Positions 32,291 to 44,922 of a DNA stretch of 64,000 nucleotides are shown one piece after another. Both the position numbers and the translations under genes were made by a program. Below the pieces are notes generated by a model. It saw only the letters and a program-made list of their open reading frames with translations. It did not search any database and was not told the DNA's origin. Positions within the stretch are counted from its first letter, which is position 1; every line of letters starts with the position of its first letter. Source of the stretch: Jeongeupia wiesaeckerbachi (GTDB taxonomy: Bacteria > Pseudomonadota > Gammaproteobacteria > Burkholderiales > Chitinibacteraceae); assembly GCF_050916355.1 (NCBI RefSeq), contig NZ_CP136946.1, positions 2,294,001-2,358,000 of the forward strand, given 5' to 3'.

Positions 32291-33154
32291 ATGAGCTATC
32301 CGATTCTGGAAACCGATCCGGCCATCATCCGCGACGAAGTACCGGCCACGCAGCACGAGGCCCGGCCCGGCGTGCTGCAACGCGGCCTGCGCTTTCTGTG
32401 GCAGCGCGACTGGCGCGGTTTTGTGCTGCCGCTGCTGGTGCTGGCGCTGTGGTGGGGCGTCACGCATTTCAAACTGGCCAATACCGAGGTACTGGCGCCG
32501 CCCGGCGCGGTGCTGATCGAAGGGCTGCATCAGGTCTTCAACGGCGGTTTCTTCTGGGATCTGACGGCGAGCATCTCGCGCGATCTGGCCGGTTTCACCA
32601 TCGGCGGTCTGGCCGGCTTTGCGCTCGGCACCTTGCTCGGCACATCGCGGCTGGCCGAACTGCTGGTGGCGCCGAGCTTCAACGCGGTCAAGCAGATCGC
32701 GCTGTTCGCGTGGATACCGATGATCTCGGTCTGGTTCGGCATGGGCGAGCCGGCCAAGGTGGTGTTCATCTCGCTGGCGGCGTTCTACCCGGTGGCGATC
32801 AACACCTTCGAGGGCATACGCAGCGTCAACCGCGATTACGCCGAGGTCGCCCGCGTCTACGGTTTCAGCCGGCTGCAGCTGTGGCGCCGGGTGATCCTGC
32901 CGGCGGCCAGCCCGCAGATCTTCACCGGCCTGCATCTGGCGCTGATCTATGCGTGGCTGGCGACCATCGGCGCCGAGTATTTCCTCAAGTCCGGCTACGG
33001 CGTCGGCAATTCGATGATCGATGGCCGCGAGCATTTCAATATGGGCTCGGTGCTGTTCGGCCTGGTCGTCGTCGGCAGCATCGGCGCGGCGCTGAACCAG
33101 TTGGCCGTCCGTCTCGAACACCGCGCGCTCAAGTGGCGCAATCGCAGCGCCTGA
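32291..33154 (+). CDS. Sulfonate-type ABC permease 2 (287 aa)
   Basis: Second permease of the SsuC/TauC family, with docking loop EVARVYGFSRLQLWRRVILP. A longer N-terminal cytoplasmic tail (about 45 residues) precedes the first membrane segment. Two different permeases in one sulfonate system match AtsB/AtsC-type importers for aromatic or alkyl sulfate esters more than the single SsuC. Start has AAGGA upstream; 9 bp gap to permease 1. Confidence 0.92.
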   Translation: MSYPILETDPAIIRDEVPATQHEARPGVLQRGLRFLWQRDWRGFVLPLLVLALWWGVTHFKLANTEVLAPPGAVLIEGLHQVFNGGFFWDLTASISRDLAGFTIGGLAGFALGTLLGTSRLAELLVAPSFNAVKQIALFAWIPMISVWFGMGEPAKVVFISLAAFYPVAINTFEGIRSVNRDYAEVARVYGFSRLQLWRRVILPAASPQIFTGLHLALIYAWLATIGAEYFLKSGYGVGNSMIDGREHFNMGSVLFGLVVVGSIGAALNQLAVRLEHRALKWRNRSA

Positions 33155-33217
33155 CGTCACCCGGCGCTGTCCGGTCGATCCACCGACCCATGTCCGATCC
33201 ACATAAAGGGGTAATCC

Positions 33218-34024
33218 ATGAGCACGCTTAGCCTGGCCCACGTCGGCAAACAATACAGCGTCAAGGGCGAACAGCTCGACGTCCTCGACAACATCAATCT
33301 GCACATCCAGCCGGGCGAATTCGTCGCCATCGTCGGCAGCTCGGGTTGCGGCAAATCGACGCTGCTGCGGCTGGTGATCGGCCTCGACGACGACTACCGC
33401 GGCCAGATCCGCATCGACGGCGAACAGATCAGCGGCACCAGCCTCGATCGCGGCATCGTCTTTCAGGAGCATCGGCTGTTTCCGTGGCTGACGGTCGAGC
33501 AGAACGTCGGCCTGGCGCTGGAAAACTCGCCGCTCTCGCAGGCGGAGCGCAAGCAAACGATCGCCGACCACCTCGACCTCGTCGGCCTCAAGGGCTTCGA
33601 AACCGCTTACCCGTACCAGCTGTCCGGCGGCATGAGCCAGCGTGTCGCCATTGCCCGTGGCCTCGTCAACCGGCCGGGCGTGCTGCTGCTGGATGAACCG
33701 TTCGGCGCGCTTGACGCGCTGACGCGCGCCAATCTGCAGGCCGAGCTGCGCCGGATCTGGCAACAGGAGGGCATCACGATGATTCTGGTGACCCACGACG
33801 TCGAGGAGGCGACCTTCCTCGCCGATCGCGTCATCGTGCTGCAGCCGCGCCCGGGGCGGATCAAGCGCATCGTGCCGGTGGCGCTGCCGCATCCGCGCAA
33901 CCGCGCCGATCCGGCCTTCGTCGCGATCAAGGACGACGTGCTGTCGGAATTCGGCCACGAGCCCAAACCGCAGCTGATCGAACCGGTCGCGCGGCCGTTC
34001 GGCGACTACGTGTTTGCCTGGTAA
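33218..34024 (+). CDS. Sulfonate-type ABC ATPase (268 aa)
   Basis: SsuB/TauB-like ATPase. Walker A GSSGCGKST, Q-loop VFQEHRLFPW, signature LSGGMSQRV, Walker B VLLLDEPFGALD, switch His in LVTHDVEEA. It energises the two permeases just upstream. A 63-bp gap precedes it; the ribosome site is GGGG-rich. Together with three binding proteins this gives one ABC engine with several possible receptors. Confidence 0.94.
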   Translation: MSTLSLAHVGKQYSVKGEQLDVLDNINLHIQPGEFVAIVGSSGCGKSTLLRLVIGLDDDYRGQIRIDGEQISGTSLDRGIVFQEHRLFPWLTVEQNVGLALENSPLSQAERKQTIADHLDLVGLKGFETAYPYQLSGGMSQRVAIARGLVNRPGVLLLDEPFGALDALTRANLQAELRRIWQQEGITMILVTHDVEEATFLADRVIVLQPRPGRIKRIVPVALPHPRNRADPAFVAIKDDVLSEFGHEPKPQLIEPVARPFGDYVFAW

Positions 34025-34050
34025 TCCCAAGTCCCGGAGATGAGAACACG

Positions 34051-34869
34051 ATGAGCGAACTTTTCCAGTTGCTTCATGCCCGTTACGGCAGCGAACAGGA
34101 TGTCCGTGTCGACGGCAACGCCGTGCTTGAAAGCCTGCTCGGCCACCGCTCGGTCCGCGCCTTCCTGCCCGACGCATTGCCGCCGGGCACGCTCGAAACG
34201 CTGATTGCCACAGCGCAATCGGCGCCGAGCTCGTCCAATCTGCAGGCGTGGAGCGTCGTCGCGGTCGAGGATCAGCAACGCCGCTACCGCTTTGCCGACT
34301 GGACCGGTGGCCAGCAGCACATCCGCGATGCGCCGCTGCTGCTGGTCTGGTTGGCCGACCTCTCAAGGCTCGAACGACTCGGCGCCCAACTGGGCGAGCC
34401 GGTGGCCGGGCTCGATTACCTCGACTCTTTCCTGATGGGCGTGATCGATGCGGCGCTGGCGGCGCAGAACGTCGTCAATGCGGCCGAGTCGCTCGGCCTC
34501 GGCACCGTCTACATCGGCGCGATCCGCAATCAGATCGACCAGGTCGCCGCCGAACTCGCACTGCCGGCCAAGGTCGCGCCGGTGTTCGGTCTCGTTATCG
34601 GCCGTCCGGACCCGACGCGCCCGGCCGCGATCAAGCCGCGGCTGCCGCAGTCGGCGGTGCTGCATCGCGAACGCTATGCCGTCAGTCCGGAGCAGGCCGC
34701 CGTCGACGTGTACGACACGGTGATGCGGCGCTTCTACACCGCGCAGGGCCTGCCGCCGCAGGCGTGGTCGGCGCATTCGGTTGCACGGGTGCGGGGCCCG
34801 GAAACGCTGTACGGCCGTGACCGGCTGCGCGAGCAGATCGAAGCACTCGGCTTTTTCATCGACAACTAA
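34051..34869 (+). CDS. NfsA/FRP-type nitroreductase-fold flavin oxidoreductase (272 aa)
   Basis: FMN-binding nitroreductase family. GHRSVRAFLPDALPPG and AQSAPSSSNLQAWSVVAV form the FMN phosphate site; ESLGLGTVYIGAIRN and FGLVIGRPD follow as in NfsA and NADPH-flavin oxidoreductases. In this setting it is a good candidate for the reductase that feeds FMNH2 to the luciferase-type monooxygenase at 21459-22802, replacing SsuE. That partnership is inferred, not shown. 26 bp after the ATPase. Confidence 0.85.
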   Translation: MSELFQLLHARYGSEQDVRVDGNAVLESLLGHRSVRAFLPDALPPGTLETLIATAQSAPSSSNLQAWSVVAVEDQQRRYRFADWTGGQQHIRDAPLLLVWLADLSRLERLGAQLGEPVAGLDYLDSFLMGVIDAALAAQNVVNAAESLGLGTVYIGAIRNQIDQVAAELALPAKVAPVFGLVIGRPDPTRPAAIKPRLPQSAVLHRERYAVSPEQAAVDVYDTVMRRFYTAQGLPPQAWSAHSVARVRGPETLYGRDRLREQIEALGFFIDN

Positions 34870-34877
34870 GGAACAGC

Positions 34878-35678
34878 ATGCCCAGTCTTGCCCTCGATAC
34901 GCTGGAGCTGGCCGAGCAGTACGACGCGGTCAGCGATCTGCAATACGAGCACGGCCAGCACCTGCTGAACGCGCTGCAACTCAGGCCCGGCGAAAGCCTG
35001 CTTGATCTGGGCGCCGGCACTGGCCGGCTGAGCGAACTGGCCGCACGTCACCATGTCGGCCCGACCGGGCGCGTCGTCGGTATCGAACCGCTGCCGCTGC
35101 GCGTCGACATCGCCCGCAGGCGCGCGTCGCCGTGGCACCAGGCCGAAGTCGGCCGTGCCGAGGATCTGTCGCGCTTCGCCGCTGGCGCCTTCGACGCCGT
35201 GATTCTCAACAGCGTTTATCACTGGCTGCCGGACAAGGACGCAGTGTTGCGACAGGCGTGGCGGGTGCTGCGCCCCGGCGGCCGGATCGCCATCAGCAGC
35301 GCCAGCCGCGAGCGGCCGCACGATGTGCAGCAGTTGGTTTCCGACGTGCTGGCGCAAGCCGGGCTCGGCCGGCGTAGCGGTAGCGGCAGTACGCCGCATC
35401 CGGTGAGCTTCGCCGAACTCGCCGTCCAGCTCGAAGCCGCCGGCTTTCATGTCGACGATGTCCGCCTGCGCCGGTTTGCCGACCGCTTTGTCGACGCCGA
35501 TGCGGTTCGCGTCTTCAGCCAGGCCAGCTCGTTCGGCAATTTCCTCGGCGAATTCCTGCCGGACGTACGCGACGGCCTGCTTGCCGCGCTCGACGCCCGG
35601 CTCAAGCTTCATCGCGACGCGGACGGCATCCTGCTGCACCGCAATTTGTTGTTCGCGCTGGCCCACAAACCGGCATAG
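34878..35678 (+). CDS. Class I SAM-dependent methyltransferase (266 aa)
   Basis: Rossmann-fold methyltransferase: motif I LLDLGAGTGRLSELA, motif II VVGIEP, motif IV FDAVILNSVYHWL and motif V VLRPGGRIAI. The substrate-binding C-terminal half is not diagnostic. Its place in the sulfur operon suggests S- or O-methylation of a breakdown intermediate, but this is a guess. It starts 8 bp after the flavoprotein gene with AAGGA upstream, so co-transcribed. Confidence 0.85.
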   Translation: MPSLALDTLELAEQYDAVSDLQYEHGQHLLNALQLRPGESLLDLGAGTGRLSELAARHHVGPTGRVVGIEPLPLRVDIARRRASPWHQAEVGRAEDLSRFAAGAFDAVILNSVYHWLPDKDAVLRQAWRVLRPGGRIAISSASRERPHDVQQLVSDVLAQAGLGRRSGSGSTPHPVSFAELAVQLEAAGFHVDDVRLRRFADRFVDADAVRVFSQASSFGNFLGEFLPDVRDGLLAALDARLKLHRDADGILLHRNLLFALAHKPA

Positions 35679-35707
35679 GCCGGAGCCTGCCTTTCCAAGG
35701 AGCAATC

Positions 35708-36325
35708 ATGAGCAAACTTTTCATCGCGCGTGAGGCGTGTTCGTTCGGCGCACACGTCGTCATTCGCGAGCTTGGCTTGCCGATCGACGTCGTCCGGGTG
35801 CCACTGCGCAGCGCCGAGTCACCGATCCACGCGGTCAATCCACTCGGCCGCGTGCCGGCGCTGCAACTCGATGACGGCGTGGTCATTACCGAGAACTCGG
35901 CCATCCTGCCGTATCTGGCCGATCTGCAGCCGGGAACGCCGCTGTTCGCACCGGCCGGCAGCGCTGAACGCGCGCAGATCCAGGGCTGGATCGGCTACAT
36001 CGGTACCGAGATCCACGCGGCCGGTTTCCGCCAGGTCAACCGGCCCGAACGCTACTCGGCCGATCCGGCCACGCATGATGGTATCCGGCAGCAATCGGCA
36101 CGCACACTGCACGCTGCGGTCGCGCATATCGATCGCCATCTGCAGGGCCGGGACTGGCTTGTTGGCGATCGTTTCACCATCGCTGACGCTTATCTCGGTG
36201 TGTTCGTCCGCTGGATCTCCCGGCTAGGCCCGGATTTCGCGGGCTTCGACGCACTGAACCGCTTTCGCGAGGCGTATCTGGCCCGCGCCAGCGTACAGGC
36301 GGCGCTGGCCGCCGAAACCGAGTAA
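35708..36325 (+). CDS. Glutathione S-transferase (205 aa)
   Basis: Two-domain GST: N-terminal thioredoxin-like half with the cis-Pro block NPLGRVPALQLDDG and the glutathione-contact ITENSAILPYLA, C-terminal helical half with LVGDRFTIADAYLGVF (N-capping box). Length typical of beta-class enzymes. The N-terminal REACSFGAHV carries a Cys/Ser pair at the catalytic region. It may conjugate or cleave an organosulfur or electrophilic intermediate. Last clear member of the sulfur operon, 29 bp after the methyltransferase with AAGGAG upstream. Confidence 0.88.
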   Translation: MSKLFIAREACSFGAHVVIRELGLPIDVVRVPLRSAESPIHAVNPLGRVPALQLDDGVVITENSAILPYLADLQPGTPLFAPAGSAERAQIQGWIGYIGTEIHAAGFRQVNRPERYSADPATHDGIRQQSARTLHAAVAHIDRHLQGRDWLVGDRFTIADAYLGVFVRWISRLGPDFAGFDALNRFREAYLARASVQAALAAETE

Positions 36326-36338
36326 TCCGGCAGCGCAT

Positions 36339-36363
36339 CTATATATACAAGTCGACAAACAAC
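36339..36363 (+). repeat. Imperfect repeat, left of tas
   Basis: CTATATATACAAG followed by CAAACAAC; a similar 26-bp stretch lies at 37468-37493 on the other side of tas. Both are AT-rich islands in GC-rich DNA. Confidence 0.35.
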
Positions 36364-36411
36364 TGAAGCACCGCCGCGGCACCGTGCCGCCGCTTGTGTC
36401 GGGAGGAGTGT

Positions 36412-37455
36412 ATGGAACACCGAAAGTTGGGCCGTAGCGGCCTGGAGGTCAGCCTGATCGGGCTGGGAACGATGACCTGGGGGGAGCAGAACACCGAAGC
36501 CGAGGCGCATGCGCAGATTGATTACGCGCTGGAACGCGGCATCAATCTGCTCGACGCCGCCGAGATGTACCCGGTGCCGCCCCGGCCGGAAACGCAGGGT
36601 CGGACCGAGCAATACATCGGCAGCTGGATTGCCGGGCACGGGCGGCGCAGCGAGATCATTCTCGCGACCAAGGCCGCCGGCCCGGTTCGTCAGGCGCACC
36701 AGCCGAACCACATCCCTGCGGGCGGCTTTACCGCAGCCAATCTGCAACGCGCGCTCGACGCCAGCCTCAAGCGGCTGCAAACCGATTACGTCGATCTGTA
36801 TCAACTGCACTGGCCCGATCGCAGCACCAACACCTTTGGTCGCCTTGGTTATCCATGGGTCGACGGCGAGGAGACCGTTGCGATCGAGGCGACGCTCGAC
36901 GCGCTGGCCGGCTTCATCAAGGCCGGCAAGGTGCGGGCAATCGGTGTTTCCAATGAAACGCCGTGGGGACTGTCGCGCTTTCTCAACGCGGCCGATCGGC
37001 TCGGGCTGCCGCGCGTGGCCAGCATCCAGAACCCGTACAACCTGTTGAACCGCACCTTCGAGATCGGCCTGAGCGAATTCAGCCACCGCGATGATGTCGG
37101 CTTGCTGGCCTATTCGCCGCTGGCGTTTGGTGTGCTGAGCGGCAAATACCTCGACGGCGCAAAGCCGCAAGGCGCACGGCTCAGCCTTTACGAACGCTTT
37201 GCGCGCTACACCAATCCGCAAGCCGAAGCCGCGACGCGTGACTATGTGGCGCTGGCCGGACGGCTCGGCATCTCGCCCAGCCATCTGGCGCTCGCCTTCG
37301 TCAACAGCCGGCCGTTCACCAGCAGCAACCTCATCGGTGCAACGACGCTGGCCCAGTTGAAGGAAAACATCGACAGCATCGACGTGAAGCTGGGTGAGGT
37401 CGCGTTGCAGGAAATCGAGGCCATCCATACGCGGCACCCCAGCCCGGCACCGTGA
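36412..37455 (+). CDS. tas: NADP(H)-dependent aldo/keto reductase Tas (347 aa)
   Basis: Aldo/keto reductase close to E. coli Tas throughout: GLGTMTWGEQNTEAEAHAQI, LLDAAEMYPVPPRPETQG (catalytic Asp and Tyr), ATKAAGP (Lys) and LYQLHWPDR (His) form the tetrad; IGVSNETPWG and LIGATTLAQLKENI bind cofactor. It reduces aldehydes or ketones in the cytosol; natural substrate unknown. GGGAGGAG precedes the ATG at 36412. It is separated from the sulfur operon by 86 bp and flanked by two similar AT-rich repeats, so it may be an independent unit. Confidence 0.93.
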   Translation: MEHRKLGRSGLEVSLIGLGTMTWGEQNTEAEAHAQIDYALERGINLLDAAEMYPVPPRPETQGRTEQYIGSWIAGHGRRSEIILATKAAGPVRQAHQPNHIPAGGFTAANLQRALDASLKRLQTDYVDLYQLHWPDRSTNTFGRLGYPWVDGEETVAIEATLDALAGFIKAGKVRAIGVSNETPWGLSRFLNAADRLGLPRVASIQNPYNLLNRTFEIGLSEFSHRDDVGLLAYSPLAFGVLSGKYLDGAKPQGARLSLYERFARYTNPQAEAATRDYVALAGRLGISPSHLALAFVNSRPFTSSNLIGATTLAQLKENIDSIDVKLGEVALQEIEAIHTRHPSPAP

Positions 37456-37467
37456 TCGCGGGGTTGC

Positions 37468-37493
37468 CTATATATATAAGAGATGCAAACAAC
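37468..37493 (+). repeat. Imperfect repeat, right of tas
   Basis: CTATATATATAAG followed by GCAAACAAC; partner of 36339-36363. It overlaps the start of the tas terminator. Confidence 0.35.
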
Positions 37494-37525
37494 GGGCGGC
37501 CGTCAGGCCGCCCGTTGTGCTTTTG
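37490..37525 (+). terminator. Terminator of tas
   Basis: Perfect 12-bp stem CAACGGGCGGCC / GGCCGCCCGTTG with loop GTCA, followed by TGCTTTT. Confidence 0.9.
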
Positions 37526-37770
37526 GGCGCGGTGAACCCGGGACGGACGGTGCTGGACGGGCTGGCGGGGGCGGTTTGAACGGTTTTGGGCGGGGCAGGG
37601 CGCAGTGAACGAGGCCAAAACTGACGGATTTCATGCGAACGGCATGGGTTTGTCAGCTTTGCAGCGGTGCTGGCGGCGGTGTGGCGGGGATGTTGGGTTT
37701 GGGTCTGAATAAATTTCGCTGTTCGATCAACGGTTTATCGGTTCGGCGTGAAATTCTTTCGGTCGGGGTG

Positions 37771-37799
37771 TTGACGGGGGGAGGGGAAGTGCTTAAAGT
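37771..37799 (+). promoter_or_regulatory. rrn promoter
   Basis: TTGACG, 17-bp GC-rich spacer, TAAAGT; start site near 37806, about 220 nt before the mature 16S. Confidence 0.75.
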
Positions 37800-37878
37800 T
37801 GCGTTCTCTGCTGATGACGCAGCGAAAGAAACGAAGCGAAACCCGCTGAGTTTACCGAGCGAAGTGTTCAGAAGCAAG

Positions 37879-37892
37879 CGATCTTTAACAAA
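37879..37892 (+). promoter_or_regulatory. boxA antitermination element in the rrn leader
   Basis: CGATCTTTAACAAA matches the boxA core CTTTAACA; a second copy is in the 16S-23S spacer. Confidence 0.6.
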
Positions 37893-38024
37893 TTACAGCC
37901 GATGAGTGTGAGTGCTTGATGAGTGCATCAAGTACTTGCACTTAATGAAATAGAACTGGCTTGAGCGCTTCGGTGCTTGGGCGAATTCTTTGAGTTAACG
38001 CAAGTGCGCAATTATTCAGTGATT

Positions 38025-39559
<1,535 letters not shown>

Positions 39560-39620
39560 AAAGATAATGCCTCATTAAGCATTCACACTCATCGGCTGTA
39601 CGTTAGAGATACGGAGAACT

Positions 39621-39697
39621 GGGTCAGTAGCTCAGTCGGTTAGAGCACCGTCTTGATAAGGCGGGGGTCGCTGGTTCGATTCCAGCTTGACCCACCA
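39621..39697 (+). tRNA. tRNA-Ile (GAU)
   Basis: 77-nt cloverleaf with anticodon GAU in CTTGATAAG, T-arm GGTTCGATTCC and encoded CCA. Usual spacer tRNA. Confidence 0.97.
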
Positions 39698-39732
39698 TTT
39701 GCTTTGCGGATGGACAAACAGTTTGATCCGAT

Positions 39733-39808
39733 GGGGGCATAGCTCAGTTGGGAGAGCACCTGCTTTGCAAGCAGGGGGTCGTCGGTTCGATCCCGTCTGC
39801 CTCCACCA
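39733..39808 (+). tRNA. tRNA-Ala (UGC)
   Basis: 76-nt cloverleaf with anticodon UGC in CTTTGCAAG, T-arm GGTTCGATCCC and encoded CCA, 35 bp after tRNA-Ile. Confidence 0.97.
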
Positions 39809-39917
39809 CTACTTTTGTGTGGTTTAGTCTGGAAGGACTCAGTATTAAAGGCATTGGCGATTGTCAGTGGTTTTAATTCTGACTGTTTCAGTTGGACGAG
39901 AATTTATTCTCTGTATC

Positions 39918-39929
39918 GCTCTTTAACAA
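39918..39929 (+). promoter_or_regulatory. boxA element in the 16S-23S spacer
   Basis: GCTCTTTAACAA, a near-consensus boxA upstream of 23S, for antitermination through the large subunit gene. Confidence 0.75.
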
Positions 39930-40056
39930 GATAGAAGAAGCAAAACTCAAATTTATTCAGTAATGAATGGGTTTGATTGCATCGAGTTTTGAATTCGAGA
40001 GAATTCGAAGTCGCAAACACAACTTGTAATCTTGAACTACGTGTTTGAGGTTATAG

Positions 40057-42949
<2,893 letters not shown>

Positions 42950-43070
42950 ATAACCTGAACCGCGTGGTTCGGGTGTGTTGCGACAAGGCTCGTAAAATAT
43001 CAAACCCGAGTCATTGCTTCTTCTATCGAATTCAGAGATATGACTAATACAGTCGTAACTCCACCAGTTA

Positions 43071-43186
43071 CGTCTGGCGACCATAGCGAGTTGGTCCCAC
43101 GCCTTCCCATCCCGAACAGGACCGTGAAACGACTCAGCGCCGATGATAGTGCGGGTTCCCGTGTGAAAGTAGGTCATCGCCAGACT
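43071..43186 (+). rRNA. rrf: 5S ribosomal RNA (about 116 nt)
   Basis: Pairing ends TCTGGCGACC and GTCATCGCCAGAC, with the conserved loop CCCATCCCGAACAGGACCG. Exact ends uncertain by a few bases. Confidence 0.93.
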
Positions 43187-43194
43187 CCCCATGC

Positions 43195-43227
43195 AAACCC
43201 CCTGCAGCTACGCTGCAGGGGGTTTTT
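43195..43227 (+). terminator. rRNA operon terminator
   Basis: Stem CCCCCTGCAGC / GCTGCAGGGGG with loop TAC, flanked by AAA and TTTTT. Confidence 0.93.
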
Positions 43228-43330
43228 GCTTTGCGGGCGCGCGATAGCATTCCTATTCGTGCCTTTGGCTTGCCGTTTGACGGCGCCGTATGGCTTTGAA
43301 CTATTTCCCCTCCCAGTGCTAGATTGTCTC

Positions 43331-43363
43331 GCTTTCAAAGTCTAAGTTCATGATTTTGAAAGC
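43331..43363. promoter_or_regulatory. Dyad upstream of the LPMO gene
   Basis: Perfect inverted repeat GCTTTCAAA (43331-43339) / TTTGAAAGC (43355-43363), 15-bp spacer, 84 bp before the LPMO start. It could be the binding site of a chitin-responsive regulator. Confidence 0.5.
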
Positions 43364-43446
43364 TAATCAAGATGGCAAGCAAACCCGGCAGGTTGTCGAT
43401 GCCTGGTTCTGCTGTGCAGCCTGAATAAAGCCTGGAGGAGATGAGA

Positions 43447-44817
43447 ATGAAGTTGTATTGGAGCGCGTTGTTTTTGCCGTTTTTTTCACTGGTGCCGAAT
43501 CTGAGCTATGCACATGGCTCAATGGAAACGCCGATCAGCCGTGTATTGAACTGCTTCAAGGAAGGTCCTGAAGCGCCGCAATCGGCGGCTTGCCAAGCGG
43601 CGGTGGCGATCTCCGGCCCGCAGATGCTGTACGACTGGAGCGGTGTGAATCAGCTGCCCAATGGCAATCACCAGGCCTTTGTGCCGGATGGTCAATTGTG
43701 CGGCGGCGGCAAATCGAACTATGCCGGGCTGAATCTAGCGCGTACCGATTGGGTGAGCACACCGGTGGCTCCGGATGCCAGTGGCAATTTCGAGTTCATC
43801 TACAACGCCCCGGCCACCCATGCGACGAAGAACTGGGTGTTCTACGTGACCAAAGACGGCTGGAATCAGAACCAGCCGCTGAAGTGGAGCGACCTGGAGA
43901 AGTTTTGCGAACTGGGCAATGTTGCACCCGACGCGACCAAGCGCTACCACCTGACTTGCCCGCTGCCGAAGAACAAGACCGGCGCGCATATCATCTACAA
44001 CACCTGGCAGCGCTCCGACAGTGCCGAAGCATTCTATTCGTGCTCTGACGTCCGTTTCTCGGCCGTTGCGTCGATCTATAAGGAACTGGGGCAGATTCGT
44101 GCATCCCAGAACCTGAAATCGGATACCAAGGTTACCTTCCGCCTGTTTGATGCCAATGGCGCCGACCTGGAGTCGATCAGCGCGGTCATGAGCTGGGATA
44201 GCGTGACCGGTGCCGAAATGTTCGTGGCGGCAAACTGGCCCTATTACCTGGCGAAGGCGATCAACAGCGTTTCGCGTTACGTTGTCGCCGGCGTGCTCAA
44301 TAGCGGCGGTGCGGTGGTACCCGAGACGAACGCAACGACCAACCGCGTCTACTCGCTCGACGGCAAGTCGTACACCTATGCGATCGATATTGCGGGTGTG
44401 ACCGTTCCGACCCCAACGCCGACGCCAGCCCCGACTCCGGTTCCGACTCCGGTTCCGACCCCGGTTCCGACCCCGGTTCCGACGCCGGTTCCGACCCCGG
44501 TTCCGACGCCGGTTCCGACCCCAGTTCCGACGCCGGTTCCGACCCCAGTTCCGACGCCGGTTCCGACGCCGGTTCCGACCCCGGTTCCGACCCCAGTTCC
44601 GACCCCAGTTCCGACGCCGGTTCCGACCCCAGTTCCGACGCCGACGCCGTCTTCGACCTGCGCCGCAGCGTGGAGCGCCAGTGCGACGTATGCCAATCCA
44701 GGTAGCACCGTCAGCTACCTTGGCCACAACTACAAGAACAAGTGGTGGACCGCGGGTGAAGACCCGAGCAAATCGGGCCAGTGGGGCGTGTGGCAGGACC
44801 TTGGTAACTGCAACTAA
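43447..44817 (+). CDS. Secreted lytic polysaccharide monooxygenase (AA10) with CBM5/12 (456 aa)
   Basis: Copper enzyme that cuts crystalline chitin (or cellulose) oxidatively, outside the cell. The signal peptide ends SYA, so mature His1 (HGSMETP) forms the copper brace with the second His in APATHATKNWVFYVTK; GRAM-type AA10 core runs to about residue 200. Then comes a GbpA domain-2-like module (LGQIRASQNLKSDTKVTFRL), a Pro-Thr-Pro-Val linker of 17 repeat units, and a C-terminal chitin-binding module (WSASATYANPGSTVSYLGHN, WWTAG). The second ATG (43447) is preferred, since GGAGGAG touches the first. Transcribed alone, with terminator. A strong sign of a chitin-degrading lifestyle. Confidence 0.92.
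   Translation: MKLYWSALFLPFFSLVPNLSYAHGSMETPISRVLNCFKEGPEAPQSAACQAAVAISGPQMLYDWSGVNQLPNGNHQAFVPDGQLCGGGKSNYAGLNLARTDWVSTPVAPDASGNFEFIYNAPATHATKNWVFYVTKDGWNQNQPLKWSDLEKFCELGNVAPDATKRYHLTCPLPKNKTGAHIIYNTWQRSDSAEAFYSCSDVRFSAVASIYKELGQIRASQNLKSDTKVTFRLFDANGADLESISAVMSWDSVTGAEMFVAANWPYYLAKAINSVSRYVVAGVLNSGGAVVPETNATTNRVYSLDGKSYTYAIDIAGVTVPTPTPTPAPTPVPTPVPTPVPTPVPTPVPTPVPTPVPTPVPTPVPTPVPTPVPTPVPTPVPTPVPTPVPTPVPTPVPTPTPSSTCAAAWSASATYANPGSTVSYLGHNYKNKWWTAGEDPSKSGQWGVWQDLGNCN
44431..44634 (+). repeat. 17 x 12-bp tandem repeat encoding the PTPV linker
   Basis: Units CCGAC[C/G/T]CC[G/A]GTT in unbroken phase, each encoding Pro-Thr-Pro-Val. Most differences between units are at silent third positions. 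Copy number is likely to vary between strains by slippage without frame loss. Confidence 0.95.
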
Positions 44818-44834
44818 ACCGTTTGATGCTGTTC

Positions 44835-44862
44835 AAGCCCTCCCGTGTGGAGGGCTTTTTTT
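44835..44862 (+). terminator. Terminator of the LPMO gene
   Basis: Stem AAGCCCTCC / GGAGGGCTT, 5-nt loop and T7 tail, 17 bp after the stop. Confidence 0.92.
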
Positions 44863-44894
44863 GTTTGAACCGGCAATTTGAGGTTTTGGGGAAT

Positions 44895-44922
44895 TTGTTC
44901 GAGATCAAGTTTGTTTTATAAT
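44895..44922 (+). promoter_or_regulatory. gbsR-cyd promoter with FNR-like box
   Basis: TTGTTC (44895-44900), 16-bp spacer, perfect TATAAT (44917-44922). Overlapping the -35 is TTGTTCGAGATCAA, one mismatch from the FNR/ANR consensus TTGAT-N4-ATCAA. Confidence 0.65.

Larger units (their letters stand above)
37526..38024 (+). promoter_or_regulatory. rRNA operon promoter and leader region
   Basis: About 500 bp without a gene. A main promoter TTGACG (37771-37776) and TAAAGT (37794-37799) with a 17-bp spacer precedes the leader. A boxA-like antitermination signal CTTTAACA lies at 37883-37890. The short AT-rich run AATAAATTT near 37709 may belong to an upstream regulatory element. Confidence 0.75.

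Noticed and set aside
31550..34366. Long antisense reading frame (over 930 codons) opposite the permease/ATPase genes
   Set aside because: The same GC-driven effect; the plus strand shows intact ABC motifs, and the antisense product is Arg/Ala/Gln-rich with no domain.
44431..44634. Possible CRISPR-like array
   Set aside because: Direct 12-bp units without spacers, in frame within a secreted enzyme; it is a coding tandem repeat.
44376..44708. Antisense frame of repeated Gly-Thr-Gly-Val opposite the LPMO linker
   Set aside because: It is simply the complement of the 12-bp repeat, without a start signal or family.
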